Below are positions 32,840-44,640 of a stretch of 64,000 nucleotides of DNA, one piece after another. Every line of letters begins with the position of its first letter. Position 1 is the first letter of the stretch. The stretch is from Tretioscincus oriximinensis. Lineage: Eukaryota; Chordata; Lepidosauria; Squamata; Gymnophthalmidae. The translations under genes were made by a program, and so were the position numbers. The stretch covers positions 5,055,309 to 5,119,308 of the forward strand of contig JAJVDF010000003.1 in NCBI GenBank assembly GCA_022410635.1. Direction: 5' to 3'. The notes under the pieces were generated by a model that did not search any database, had not been told where the DNA came from, and was given only the letters and a program-made list of their open reading frames with translations.

Positions 32840-35266
32840 AAGACACTTATCATTCTTGGAATATCATCAGAAACTGATCTTGGGACCTTGTTTGAATCTA
32901 GACGTTTTCCAGTCTTCTTGCCAGTTAGATCTATTCTTTAAACCTAAAAAGATTAACCATTGCTCTCTTGTTAAATCAAATTTAAATAAATCAGTCAAAT
33001 AGTCATACTATTTCTCTAAAGACCAAATTATATTATTTCTCCAGGTTAATGCAGTTGCTGTCTATAACAATCTTTTTTTATCCTCAGCTTTGTTTTGAAC
33101 ATGCAGTTTAGTAAAGCTGTAAACTTCTATGCCAAATACTGTCGTATAGTATGAGCAGCAAAAGTCCATCTGTTACTCCAAAGCAGCAGAGAAGTTAAAT
33201 GTCTTCATAGACAACACATTTGATTATTAAGGAAAGGATACCTTGTCAGTCTTTTCACATGACACCGCATAGTTTGTTTAGCTGAAAAAAGCACGAACAG
33301 GAACTTAAAGGCTTAGTGAGAAAGCTAGAATTGCCCCTCTGAATGTGCAGCATTGGTATGTAAATAAGTACAAAAGCCGCACGGAATGGACCACCTTTGT
33401 TTTTTCAGAAGGTTTCAGAGTTGTTATCCTTGATCGCTGTTAGTTTCAGTTAAGATGGGCTGTGATCCTCTCAAAAAGGAGACAGGGCTTTCTTGTGGAA
33501 GCACAAGTGAGTAAGGAGAGGGATTAGGTTGAATTTTGTTATTTGCAGAAAGGAGAGAAGCAAGCAAGAAAAGGTTAATTGGGGTAGCTAAAAGAGCATG
33601 TAATTAGGCACACCCAATATTCATCTGCTTCTATAAATAAGCTGCAAGCTCCATAGATACTTGTAGCTGACAACTGATCTAAACCTTTGCCTCTGTCTCT
33701 GTTCTAGTTCCTTGTGTTTTCTGTTAGCTATTTACTTTTGTTGGTGGATCAAGCTTTCCTTAGTTGTTTCACCAGTGTTCTTTTATTAATATTCCATAGT
33801 TGAAGAAAAGTCATTTTGATTTTAACTTGTGCGTCTTGTGTGAAACAGGATACCAACCCACTTTCATTTTCCTGGAATGAATTGTTCTCAGGGGGATTTT
33901 TGGCTAGGTGCCCAGAAGCGGTCTACTTCAGTTTCCAGGTGCCCAGAAAAATACCCAGGCTCTGACCACAGAGCACACTGTCTGCATGCTGAGCTATTGA
34001 TAGGTTGCCCCTAACTTTATGAGCTAACGTAGACCAAACATTTGCTTGTAAAATGGAAACATGTAAAAATCCACCATGAGTCCTTCGAGTTTGGGGTGGG
34101 TTATAAGTGTAAATAAATGAATAATAAAGCAGGAAGCAATATGACTTCTATCTTTTTCAGCACTCAGCTTTAGGATAAAGATAATGCCTTGCTAAGTGGG
34201 AGCATGTAAAGTGATTGTAGTATCCCAGAGCGTGCTACAATCATCCCCTTTGATAAGACCCGAAATAAGGCCCAAAGGGGATGGAGTGGAAAAACCAGCA
34301 CAGGATGGTGCTCAGGAAGAACTGGTTGAAAATGTTATGTGCTCAGCCACCCAGCCCTTTCCCTAATAGGCTGAGGCTCCAGTCACGTCACGGTTGAGTG
34401 TGCGTCTGAGACGGGAGCGTCTGCATCCATGAGTGGCTATGAATTCCTTAGTAGTCTGAGTATATCTAACCCAAATGGCAAAAAACAGCAGCGGCAATGG
34501 AATTATGCCATGAACTCTGTANCGGAAACAAGTAGTGTGCATAATGAAAGAAGTGGAAGCACTTCGGAGTTGGTTTTTATGATAATACGAGTACAATCGG
34601 GACAGTGGATGTTGGCTATGCAGTTGTGTCAGAGTTAATGCAGCCTATAAGTGAGGTTAGAGTTAAATAGTGGCTGTAAGGTAGTCCCTCTGTTGACCCA
34701 CCATTTCCAGCAAGCTCAAAGAGTCAACAAGGTGAGGAGAACATGTCACTCTATCAGCCCCAATCTTGTTTGCACTTCTGCAAATGTACTCCAGAGAAAT
34801 AAACAGCATTGCTTGAATTCCTGCTACATTCTGCTGAAAGAGTTTTGTTAATACTGCTACTTCTCTTGGGAACAAAATCTGTTCTCTTAGTAAGAGAAGG
34901 TTTCAAAGAAATAACTACATTAGGGGCCTTTTTTGCCACATGGTTTGCCCCACTATTTCTTTTAAAGGCTGGAAAAAATTGCACCTCAATTGCGCCTCAA
35001 GTTTTCATGCTGCTCCAAAACATTGCCTAACGATTACATCACATGATGAGCCTCATAAGGCATTGCTGTGCCTTCCTTACTACAATTGCCAGTTTTCTCT
35101 GCGAGCTGAGAGCCATTGAACTTTTACATGTTGCCTCAAAGTCTCGCGAGATTTGCCAAGTTCACATTGCTGAATGTCCCCACAAAGCTTTTTTTCGAGT
35201 TTTGCAAACTGCTTGTTGAATTGCACAAACAGCGATGGCTAGAAATTCCGCAACAGTGGACCTTTT
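32840..35266. other. No recognised gene; possible old retroelement pieces
   Basis: Contains a TATA-like 'TTCTATAAATAAGCTGCAAG' at about 33630-33650 in an LTR-like setting, but without matched ends. 'GGGTGGGTTATAAGTGTAAA' at about 34094 is a SINE/L2-type tail. Short overlapping ORFs at 34363-35030 have no recognisable product. N at 34522. Confidence 0.35.
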
Positions 35267-35568
35267 GGAATGGCTCAGTTGCTAAGGAAACAGTCTCTCA
35301 TCTGGGAGATCGGGTTTCGAAGCCCTGTGTCGGACATGGGGAGGGGTGAGCAACTTCTCCTAGCCTGTAGCTCTAGCCAACCCAACTATTCGAAAACAAG
35401 AATTGCAAGAAATTGCAACTGACTGTAACTAGATAAATGGGAATCACCACAGCCTGATGGTGAAGATAGAATGTCAGCCTTCAGGTGAAAAATTACTTTG
35501 GAAGCATTTAAGTCCCTTCAGGTGAGAAAAGAGGGGTATAAAAACCCATTCTTCTCCTTCTTCTTCAT
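35267..35568 (+). repeat. tRNA-derived SINE (family S), copy 4 (reference)
   Basis: Best preserved plus copy. A-box region 'GGCTCAGTTGCTAAGGAAAC', B-box 'GGGTTTCGAAGCCC', body 'CAAGAATTGCAAGAAATTGC' and 'CACAGCCTGATGGTGAAGA', tail 'AGGGGTATAAAAACCCATTC' followed by TTCTCC/TTC repeats. The head differs from classic Sauria SINEs, while the tail is nearly the same, implying mobilisation by the same LINE partner. Confidence 0.9.
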
Positions 35569-35861
35569 GAACATTCATGCAACTGATGAACATTCTTCTT
35601 TTCAAAACCCATTAAAGCTGCAACAATCTTGCCTTGCTTTTTCTGTGATAACCTTAAATAGGTTTACCCTCTAAAATAGAGCCTTCTTACTGTATGTTTT
35701 TTAGCCTGAGAGCTATTTGAAACATTTGCAAAAAGCTTTTTTNAAAAAATCCCTGTTACTTTTTAATGTATTTATGCAGATGGTACTTAGGAGCATGTTA
35801 ATTTGTTTTTTTGTGAAGGCTTAGTAGCAATCTTTTCATCTATTTTTCAACAATTGCTCTC

Positions 35862-35910
35862 TCTCTTTCTCTCTCTCTGTCTGTGTGTAGTAGTAGTAGT
35901 AGTAGTAGAA
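35862..35910. repeat. (CT)n and (TAG)n microsatellites
   Basis: A CT-rich tract with interruptions passes through TGTGTG into seven TAG units. Confidence 0.9.
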
Positions 35911-36128
35911 GGGGTGGGAAAATTACTTTTGTTAGGGTTGTGTGCTGCAGTTCATAAAGAACTAGCTTGTCTAAAAGATGAAAAGGTGTGTACTGCTTGC
36001 TGAAACAACAGGACTTTGAAAGCGTCCTGGAACAGAAGCCTTTCATCAACACAATTATCTTTTATTTTAAGTCACAATAGTTGTACATGCACATAGAACA
36101 GTTTCCATTCATAGTAAGGAAATAAAGG

Positions 36129-36255
36129 CTCAGTACCCTGAGACTTTTGACTATATCTTGGATTATCTTACAAGCTAGTATAGATGATGGCAGGCCCCAG
36201 TCTCCTAGACCAACATATAGTAAATCCCAGAAGAAGGCTCAGCATGAACAGGGCC
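36129..36255. mobile_element. Long-inverted-repeat MITE (family A), copy
   Basis: Left 'TACCCTGAGACTTTTGACTA', centre 'GATGATGGCAGGCCCCAG', right 'CCCAGAAGAAGGCTCAGCAT' + GAACAGGGCC. Terminal repeats are recognisable but diverged. Confidence 0.65.
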
Positions 36256-36262
36256 AAAGCAA

Positions 36263-38849
36263 TATTCATTTGCTGAAATGCTTGATGGATTTTCTTAACT
36301 CTGATTGTCATCATTTTGAGGTAGAATCATTTGGTTGCCTCATTTCTTCTTCATTTCTCTCATTTTTGTATAGCTTGCCAGTGTATTGTAAGGAAAGGTT
36401 GCTTATATTCCAGAAGCAAAGTTCATAATAGCAAAGCACAGCTGGAACTATTGGTATGTACATTTCCATGTATTACTTTAATATACCAGATCAATTTTTG
36501 TACAGTTTCTATTTTATTATAGTGGTTTTCCAGACTGTGGGATATAATACGGTAATCTTATATCACAGGGGCGTCCTATTGGTAGTCCTCTAGTTGTTCT
36601 TGAACATACCATTCCATTACCAGAATTTTGCCCATGCTATGGAACCAAATGGAATGCCGGGAGTGCGTCAGGAGAACAATCAATTGGGTGCCCCTGTTTT
36701 ATCAGGAGTATTTAAAAACAATACATTCTGAGACTTAAAGCCCAGCTACACATAAATATTATGATACATTTTCTTTGCACAATATCTAACCCGTTAAATC
36801 CATCTGGGGTTTGATAATGAGCACGGAAAACTGCTTGATACCATGCCAGTGCATTCCCTTACTCAGGAACCAGATTGATATGGATTGAAATTTAAATGCA
36901 GCTTTGCTCTTGGGTGTCCCACCCATCCATGTCCATGATTGGAAAAGAGGAAGTTGCAAGGGAAATGGAAGCTAATTGAAATCCATCACCAGCAATTTAT
37001 CTGGATTTGTCACCCAGGCAACTGTGGAAAGGCCCATAAATTGAAATTTTAATTAATAAAGAAGACGAAAATGTGTGGGGCTGTGGGGATGGCTTGAGAA
37101 ACAAGAATGCTTATTGATTCAATATTTTAGGGCTATAAGTGATTAATTCCATGTGATGTTTCAAAAATGGGGATCTACCTTGTTTTTGTAATCTAAAAAT
37201 GAAAGCAAATCTTTAGCCCAGTGATTCTAAGAATGGAGGCATTGAGAGAATAGGAATTGAGGCTTGTCTAAATCTAGTACATAATTAAGGTATCACTGAA
37301 AAATTACCAGTTAATGGCACCAGAATGATCAGAATGATGTGATATATAAAATATAGAAACATATGTCTTCAATGATACAAAATGGAGAGGTTCCTAATCT
37401 AGAAGGCAGCTTGCAAAAAAACCTAACCTTGGACGATGATTGAAGTGATGGGGTAGCTCTACAGNGAGTCACAGTTCAAAGGCACAAAATGTGTGACCAA
37501 GAGATTGAATGACCTTGTCAGTCATCCAGCCAACCATCAGACAAAAGAGAGTTTTGAAGGACAGCAACAGCTGGACTCAAGACATCCAGGACATAATTTT
37601 GGCAAAGTTTAGTGAAGAGAACACCAAGTGAAGAAAGAATTTTACATGGGAATTATGAAATAAAGCGTTTGTATGGGAATTATAAAGAAAGAAGTTTGAG
37701 TTCAACTCTGTCTAGCATACACCCTTATATAGTAAGTGTTCCACTTGTTTACTCTTCTAGCATTTCTAATAAAAAAACAAAACAAAAACTATCTGGTATG
37801 CTTCTCCAATACAGTGATTCTAAGAATGGATTTTTCCTTCTCCTTTGGAACTTGCCTGCTTTTAACTGATAGGCCTGCTCTGTTGGTGGTCTTTAACAAT
37901 TCTTGCCGATTAACTATAAGATTTTTCTTCTTCTGGAAAGCCAATGCTATTTTCATGCCAGACCACATCACAAAGGTACATATAAGTTCAGGATGCCTGC
38001 AAATACCTTATTGTAGGTGGGATTTCTTCCAGTTTTGCAAAGACACATTAAGCAGCTTTCTTTCTCTCCTTGTTTACTTCCACTTTTAAAAATAAATCCT
38101 TTATTGCTAGGGAGGTTTTGCTTCTAGTTCAAGAACGCGCTTGTTAAGCAAAATGTACAGANTCTATAGGCATAAGAGTCTGGAGGACTCATACGAAGCA
38201 GACAACAGCCTTGGAAATGGTATGTCTCAAACTAGCACGATTGGCAGCTAGACCCACCCTGACAGCCTATCATGGGGGCTGTGGACTATACACGCCTAAC
38301 CTCAAGGACAGAGGACAATGGCATAAAACCAGGATATAACTATTGCACTGCAACAAGATAAGATCTTCCCCTGTTGGTCAGTGCAGCAGGACCTGCACTA
38401 AATCAGGATCATTAGCTAAAAACAAGTCTGCTGGATTTTTTCGATGTTGTGATTTTTCTGCTGCTATCCACTCTGGTATCTTTGGATATAGGGTAGAATA
38501 TAAATGAAAATAAATAAGTACCTCCATAAATCTTTGTTTGGAAAGCTATGTCAAGAAGACCGTTTCCATAGACAGAAGAGCTATAGGTTGTTTTCAGGGT
38601 CCCTCGTATTCCCAACCTTCCTCTAACATACCATTTCTAGCACAGAATGACTTTGGTCCCATCTAGATAGATACTTTCACAACCACAGTAGCTCAGTCCT
38701 AGTGTAGTCATAATGTACTAGTCACATTAGTTAAATGTCACTTATCATCAAGGCTGGCTCCATTCGAATAAGCTGCCTCTGCACACCAGCATGATTATTA
38801 GGTGACAGCTTCATCCCCTTCTTCCCTGCCCCACCCACCCCAGTGCTGG
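36263..38849. other. No recognised gene or repeat
   Basis: Unique-looking sequence. ORFs of 60-117 codons (for example 37736-38089) lack features. Ns at 37465 and 38162. Confidence 0.35.
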
Positions 38850-39168
38850 ATGGAGAGGAAGAACAAAGGAAAGAATGGATGAAAGATAGAAGGGAAGAAA
38901 ATGAAGGAAAGAAGGGAAAATGAAAGAAAACTAAACAAAGAAGTGAAATGTGGATGGGAGGGGCAAGAGAGGGAGACACAAATGGGAACAAGGAGGGAAA
39001 GAGAAGAGAAGAAAAAGCAAATTAGAAGAATGAGAAGAGAAGAAGCAGAAAAGAAGAAAAGAAGAAAAAACAAGAAAAGAAGCAGAAAAGAAGAAGAAAA
39101 AACAAGAAGAGAAGAAAAGAGAAGGAAAAAGAAGAAGAGAAGAAGATAAGCAGCAGCAGCAGAAGAAG
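38850..39168 (+). repeat. Polypurine (GAA/GAAA-rich) tract
   Basis: About 320 bp almost entirely A and G on the + strand, densest from 38990 to 39168, ending in AGCAGC units. The lysine/arginine-rich + ORF and the serine/phenylalanine-rich minus ORFs are composition artefacts. Confidence 0.9.
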
Positions 39169-39174
39169 AATTAA

Positions 39175-39227
39175 GCCCATTGCCTTAGGAGAACACTAGA
39201 GCCTACTGTGTACCTAAGGCAATGGGC
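39175..39227. repeat. 15-bp perfect hairpin
   Basis: GCCCATTGCCTTAGG (39175-39189) and CCTAAGGCAATGGGC (39213-39227), with a 23-base loop. It sits immediately after the polypurine tract. Confidence 0.85.
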
Positions 39228-40329
39228 CCAATTCCACTAGTTTACCTAATAATAATTATTAGAACTCCCTAAGGGGAAGACGTGTGCACCCTGAAGAACC
39301 TTATGAGCCAGGCCTGCCTGTCATCTTGAAATTTGAGATCTGTGCTGATATTAGTGCTGATAAAGGGACTCATGGCACTAGGTAGTGCTGTAAGAGTCCC
39401 AGACAACAAGAAAAATCAAGTCCCGTCCAATCAGAATCCAGGAAACACCAAAGTTTAAATAAAAGGCAGGAGAAACCATGCAAGTATAGTTTATAGGATG
39501 CTTCCCCTGTGAGATTGTCCCATCATAATTGCAGAATTGAGGGCATATCCACACGACTGCCTTTTTTCAGTGCTATTTTTCAGTTTAATGGAACAAAGGA
39601 TTTAAATTACACTACTGCCCTTTGTAGAGGAATGGCAGGGAAACATTCCCTTCCTCATACATTTTGTTACAAATGCCATCGGGCTTTGGGAGCTGACAAT
39701 CTCCTAGAAAACTCTCTTCTGTCATTGGCTGCTGCCTCTCTCCCCACATTTTTTAACTATGCAAGTGAATAAAATATTTTTAAAAACCCTCCTTTTAAAC
39801 AGCTCTGCAGTTCGAGGCTACTGGGGGACNGGCAATTATTAATACAAAAGTTGTAGCCTGTATTTCCCTTGCCTTTCTTTCCTGTTCTTAGGGGAAAAAA
39901 ACAACTTTTTGTGCCCTTGCTTGCTCAAAAGTCTCTCAGAGCACAGCAGGAAAGCTTAGAGGTTTGTCCACATGTTTTGTTACTATGAGAAAACAGCACC
40001 TCACACTACAAAAGCAGCATGAAAAACTGAGGAATTGGACCTCCTAGTGAAATAGCAGCTGAATCCCCAAATTGAAACATCAAAGTATAGCGTAAAAATG
40101 TAAACATGTACTTATAGCCTGATTCATTTCTGAACTATGATAAGTAGTGGAAAAAAGAGAAGGGGGAGTGACAGAGTAATGTGTGTGAACATTCCCATCT
40201 CAAAGCTGAGATCCTTTTTTCTGTTTCCCCCTTTGTCTGATCATAGCCCGGATTTCTGTCCAGGCTTTATGGTCAATTGGAGGTTGCTCTCTGAGGAAGA
40301 TGGAGGTTGAAGAAGTTCTAAGCATGCCT
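39228..40329. other. No recognised gene; one shared motif
   Basis: 'CGACTGCCTTTTTTCAGTG' at about 39557 resembles 'AGACTGCTGCCTTTTTGCAG' at about 47396, hinting at another dispersed repeat. N at 39830. Confidence 0.3.
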
Positions 40330-40565
40330 ACATTGAAAGTGCAGCAAGGGGGTCTTATAGCACTTTAGAGATTAAAAAGAAATAGAATAAGTGGCACATG
40401 CTTTCATAGACAAATTTACTGCTTCAGTTACCTCAGAAGAAGTAGCCTGGTCTACGAATGTTCGTGCCTCCTACCTTTTTCATGCTAGTCTTTAAAGTGC
40501 TACAAGACAGAACCCTTTGCTAGATTTTCTGGTCCCAGATTAACAAGGCTACTACTTTGAAATCT
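40330..40565. repeat. Inverted pair of 'TTGTTAGTCT' repeats
   Basis: A minus copy (40340-40435: 'GGGGGTCTTATAGCACTTTA', 'ATGCTTTCATAGACAAATTT') meets a plus copy (40436-40565: 'GTCTACGAATGTTCGTGCCT', 'CATGCTAGTCTTTAAAGTGC', 'TTGCTAGATTTTCTGGTCCC'). The plus copy shows the longest 3' end of the family in this window. Confidence 0.65.
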
Positions 40566-40769
40566 ACACTGAAATTTTTTCCCTTTCAGTAAAAAGCTAA
40601 TATGTTATTCTCAGTCCCTGCTTTTTTAAAATGTGTGAGACCTGTAGTTGCAGTGTGGATACAAATGCAATAAATAAATAGTAGGTGCTAATAGAAGAAA
40701 ATATGGAGGGAGGAGCAAATTTATGATGGTTCAAGCATAAGATCTGTATCCATATTAGAGATATAGGCA

Positions 40770-40885
40770 GGATTCCTCCAAGTTGATTTGCTGAGAATCA
40801 TCTTCTGCTTGAAAATGTCCAGAGGGCAGGATGCTGCATTAGATGGGTTGAGACTTGACCCACCATGGTTCCTCTTGTGTTCTCA
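40770..40885 (+). mobile_element. CR1-like LINE 3' end
   Basis: 'TTCTGCTTGAAAATGTCCAG', 'GCTGCATTAGATGGGTTGAG', end 'GGTTCCTCTTGTGTTCTC'. Confidence 0.7.
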
Positions 40886-41395
40886 AGTGAATTGTCAATT
40901 GTGATGTTCAACCAGAGTTGGATATAGCTGGTGCACAGTTGGGGATGTAGCTAGTCATGATGTCCCTGAGGGGAGTGGGAGATGCAGCAACCAATCCCTG
41001 TCGAGGGAGATATAAAAGGATCAAGAGGAATGTTTTCAGGGTTCTTGTGCTTGCTCTTACTAGTGGTGGAGGCAGGCAGGAGTGAGCATAGACCCTGGAG
41101 GGCTGTTACTGAAGAAACAGTCAGGACTAGGTCTAGGAGACAAAAAAACTTGTGATTGTGATTCTTAAAGAGATAATTATCAGCCTGAGCCATTTTTGGT
41201 GTATATTAGCACATACAGTGTAGAAACTTTATTCTAACCCCAGCCAGGGTGTGGGAGGGTGGATATACAGTTTCTGAGCCCTGGGCTGGAGCAAACCAAA
41301 TATAGTAAAGNATAACAAACATTACATTGTTGACCTTCCTTTATTCTAATACCCTACAGTATTAAAAGAAGGAGATTCCTTAGTGAGGGGCTGAG

Positions 41396-41660
41396 AAGAA
41401 GAAGAAAAACTAGGTTCTTATACCCCACTTTTCTCACCTTTCAAAGGGACTTAAAGCGGCTTACAAGGGTATTTTTGCCTGAAGGCTGACATTCTATCTT
41501 CCCTATTAGGCTGTGGTGGTTCCCATGTGTCTACTTGCTGGGTTGGCTAGAGCTACAAGCTAGGAGAAGGTGCTCATCCCTCCCCACGTCCAACAAAGGA
41601 CTTCGAAACCCGATCTCTCACATGAGAGACAGATCTCTTAGCGACTGAGCTATCCATGCC
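41396..41660 (-). repeat. tRNA-derived SINE (family S), copy 5
   Basis: Tail-first: 'AGGTTCTTATACCCCACTTT', 'AAGGCTGACATTCTATCTTC'; head 'CTTCGAAACCCGATCTCTC' (complement of the B-box) and 'TCTTAGCGACTGAGCTA'. The middle is shortened (the TTGCAATTTC stretch is missing). Confidence 0.88.
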
Positions 41661-41869
41661 TGGATCATTACATAAGCGTATATCCTTTAAGACCTGGTTA
41701 AAGTATACAAGTGAAGGGACCGTGGGTGATGTCCTGTTTGGTAGAGGTTGTGGGGTGCCTGGCCAAGTTGTGGGAGGTTGATCAATCAATTTATTTCTTT
41801 ACATATTCTGAAAGTATTACTGTAGGGTTCCCACTTAGAAATCAGGATAGACCTTTGTAGCCAACCAAA

Positions 41870-41940
41870 TCCAAACCTGGTGCTCCAGGCACTTAAAGCT
41901 GCACCTGGTGAAAAATCTTCTCTTCTCTAACTACTATAGC
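41870..41940. repeat. Short dispersed repeat R1, copy 1
   Basis: Shares 'GCACCTGGTGAAAAATCTTC' + TCTTCT and the preceding GTGCT...GCA pattern with 45995-46045. Family unknown. Confidence 0.5.
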
Positions 41941-42199
41941 TGTCCCACATTTTATGTGGAAACCCCATGTTATTGTCACTACATTTTGTACACTTTTCTT
42001 TTTGTAGGACCAGGGATGTTATAAATGAGAGTTTTATTCATCCTAGAAAAATATTGAAAAGTTGTCTCCTTTCTCTAATGATGTGTGCATGTTTAATGAA
42101 AGATGGATATTTTAATTTATTATTACTTCATTTTGATTAGATGTATTTCTAAGTCACAAAACATCTTTGATCACTCTTTAATTTTCAAGATTAAAACAC

Positions 42200-43700
42200 T
42201 AAAAGAAACATCATTCTAATCTTTCTTACTGGCAGTGTCTCTTGATCTAATGCATAGACTCAGGAAGGCAATTTGGTTTTAACATGAAGCGGTCATTGTG
42301 TTTCATGTTTAGACATGATAACAAGTGAACATATTCTCCATTGGTGAAAGAATTGTCCCTTTTAAAAAATCCAATGCATGCCTACCCTTTTTACTCTGAA
42401 GCCCACTGATTAACTGATATTATCTTCCCTTGTCCTAGAGCCTGGGGCATGATTAACTAATTTGATTTCAGAACATGAAAAGGATGACTATTCAGGTTTG
42501 CCTTGAAAAATTCAAATTTGAGGTCCAAACAGGGTGAGTTTCCTTGTTTCTTGAATCATAATGCACGGCTGATTAAGCATCATGGGGTAAAAGCTCTGAA
42601 CAATATGATTAGATTCGTGAGGATAAACTAAGCCACCTTCTTTCTACCTTTTATAGTTCAGTGTCTATAGTTTTATAGTTCAATGCCCATGTCTCTCTTA
42701 ACAGTTATTTTAAAAAAACAAAGGCAAGGTTTTGCTTTAGGCTGATATAGGCAGATGGAAAAGTGACAGTTCACAGTTAAATGTGTGAATGCTATATAGG
42801 CAGGCCTTCATTTCACATGACATGTTTTCATCTAATTGGAATAAAGAGGGGAGCAACTAAACATGTATGATTACCATCAGAATCCCTGCATCACTTGCTG
42901 CTGCTTGGGTAGCCTACAGAGGAAAATAAGGCTGGTCCTAATTCAGTTGTTTTCTGCTCAATCACTGCTCTAAGACTCTATCACCTTATGATTGCATCTG
43001 TTCCTAACTAGGGTTGGGACTATAAGAGAAAGGCTGCCTTACAGTTTGCTAGCTGTTCACTGTAGAGATGCACAACAGCCACTTCCTCTCTCAAAATGAA
43101 AACAGAATAGTTAACAAGGGAAATGGTCCAAATGGGACTACTTCAAAGAGGTACATGTTAAATTTTGAACTAAAATCCTATCCATATTTGGAATATGCTT
43201 CCACATTTCTCATAACAAGGTGGATTTATTTGCTTCTGTGGGCCTGACCTTCATTAAGCTTCTCTTATCCGGTGCCTTCTGTTATTCTTAAAAATTCACT
43301 TGTGCCTCATAATTCATTTGCCACGAAGCAACTACTTTCTCCTCACGTTGAGAAGACACTCATCTTGATATTTGAATACAGTTTGCTTTATTGCTTTTGA
43401 TGCTCTTTTCTTGATCTCTTTTCAATTGGCCTTTAATAATGTTTAAACATTTCAACGTCGCAGCCCACTCTGTCTTCAAACCACTTTCCTTTTTGAAGGC
43501 TTTCATTTTTTTGAGCTCTCATGGTCTGGACATTTCCAATCATTTCACTGCTTTAAGATTCTTTGTTGACAATTGGTCACATTTCTGGTAGTTAGCGACA
43601 TTTCTGAAGCTGTCACTGAAAAGGCAGAGTGCTAGTGGAACAATATGCCCTGTTTTGAACGGCATCATTTTCTAGCCTCCATTTTGATTAAAGCCCAAGT
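42200..43700. other. Repeat-poor stretch, candidate conserved non-coding element(s)
   Basis: No transposon landmarks. It contains many homeodomain-like cores (GATTAACT, TAATTCATTTG, CCTTTAATAATG) and a few retained CpGs. Such stretches often act as distal enhancers, but conservation has not been tested. Confidence 0.25.
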
Positions 43701-44074
43701 CTTCTTTTTTTTTTTTATCTCTGCACACTTTACTGAAGTGCTGAGATAGGTACTTGACATAATGGCCAACATCTTTGAAAACGACATTTTGTTCAGCTGC
43801 ATTTATAAAACCATGTACTTGGCTGGGAGCATTAACTTTTTTCACTTTTCTTTTGGGATTTCTTTGTAGTACTTGTGATCCCCACCCACCCCCACCCCCC
43901 CAAAAAAACCCAAACTCCTCAGATTTTTCTTTTGTGTTCTAGAATGAAAGATTATTGAGTCTTGGGCCTTGGTCACAGGTGCTTTGAAACTATCTTCAGT
44001 CCTGAAAAATGGTTTTCAGTCTAGTTCAAGATCATTTTTTCTAGTTTTTAGTTAAATTCTTCAGGATATCAGAG

Positions 44075-44640
44075 AAATGGCTGTGTTAGTCTGGGTCCAG
44101 AATATCTAGCATGTCTTGTAGCACTTAAGAGACTAACAAAACAAAAAAAGGTAGGCCGTGTGCATGAGCATCTATAGATAAGTCTACTTCTTCAGCTGGA
44201 TGGACGGACGGATGGACTTTTGTAAAGTCTACTTTGGATAGCTAGACAGAGATACAGATAGATATTTTAGCTAGCAAGGGAATCTCGTAGCACCTTAGAG
44301 ACTAACAAGAAAAGGGAGGCATCCTGAGCCTCCATAAATGGAAGGACAGATGGATGGACGGACAAAACAGATAAATGATTGATGATAGATGATAGAGAGA
44401 GAGATTATGATGATTATTTTGATGATAGATAAGATAAATTATAACAGACAGACATTCTAGTAGGCAGATCTCGTAGCATCTTAACAGAGTAACAAGAAAA
44501 AATGAGGCAGTATGTGTGAGCTTTCCAAGGCAAGTTGGCTTCTTCTGATGCTGGGAGAGATATGATAGTACCTAGGAAAGCTTCTGTTGCCTCCCTTTTT
44601 CTTGGAATGTATGTATGTGTTTGCATTTCTATACCGCCCT
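44075..44640 (-). repeat. Three tandem 'TTGTTAGTCT' units with tetranucleotide linkers
   Basis: Units begin at about 44092 ('GTCCAGAATATCTAGCATG'), 44270 ('AGCTAGCAAGGGAATCTCG') and 44452 ('CATTCTAGTAGGCAGATCTCG'), each carrying 'TAGACTAACAAGAAAA'-type and 'AGTCTACTTCTTCAG'-type motifs. The linkers are GGAC/GGAT and GATA/GATT tracts. Same architecture as 10243-10740. Confidence 0.65.

Noticed and set aside
33430..33850. Possible LTR with TATA-like CTATAAATAAG
   Set aside because: No matching ends, duplication or second copy in the window.
35267..35350. Possible tRNA gene (A- and B-box present)
   Set aside because: No cloverleaf can be completed, and the sequence continues into a SINE body found in six copies.
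38731..39149. Lys/Arg/Glu-rich + ORF and Ser/Phe-rich minus ORFs
   Set aside because: Composition artefact of the polypurine tract.
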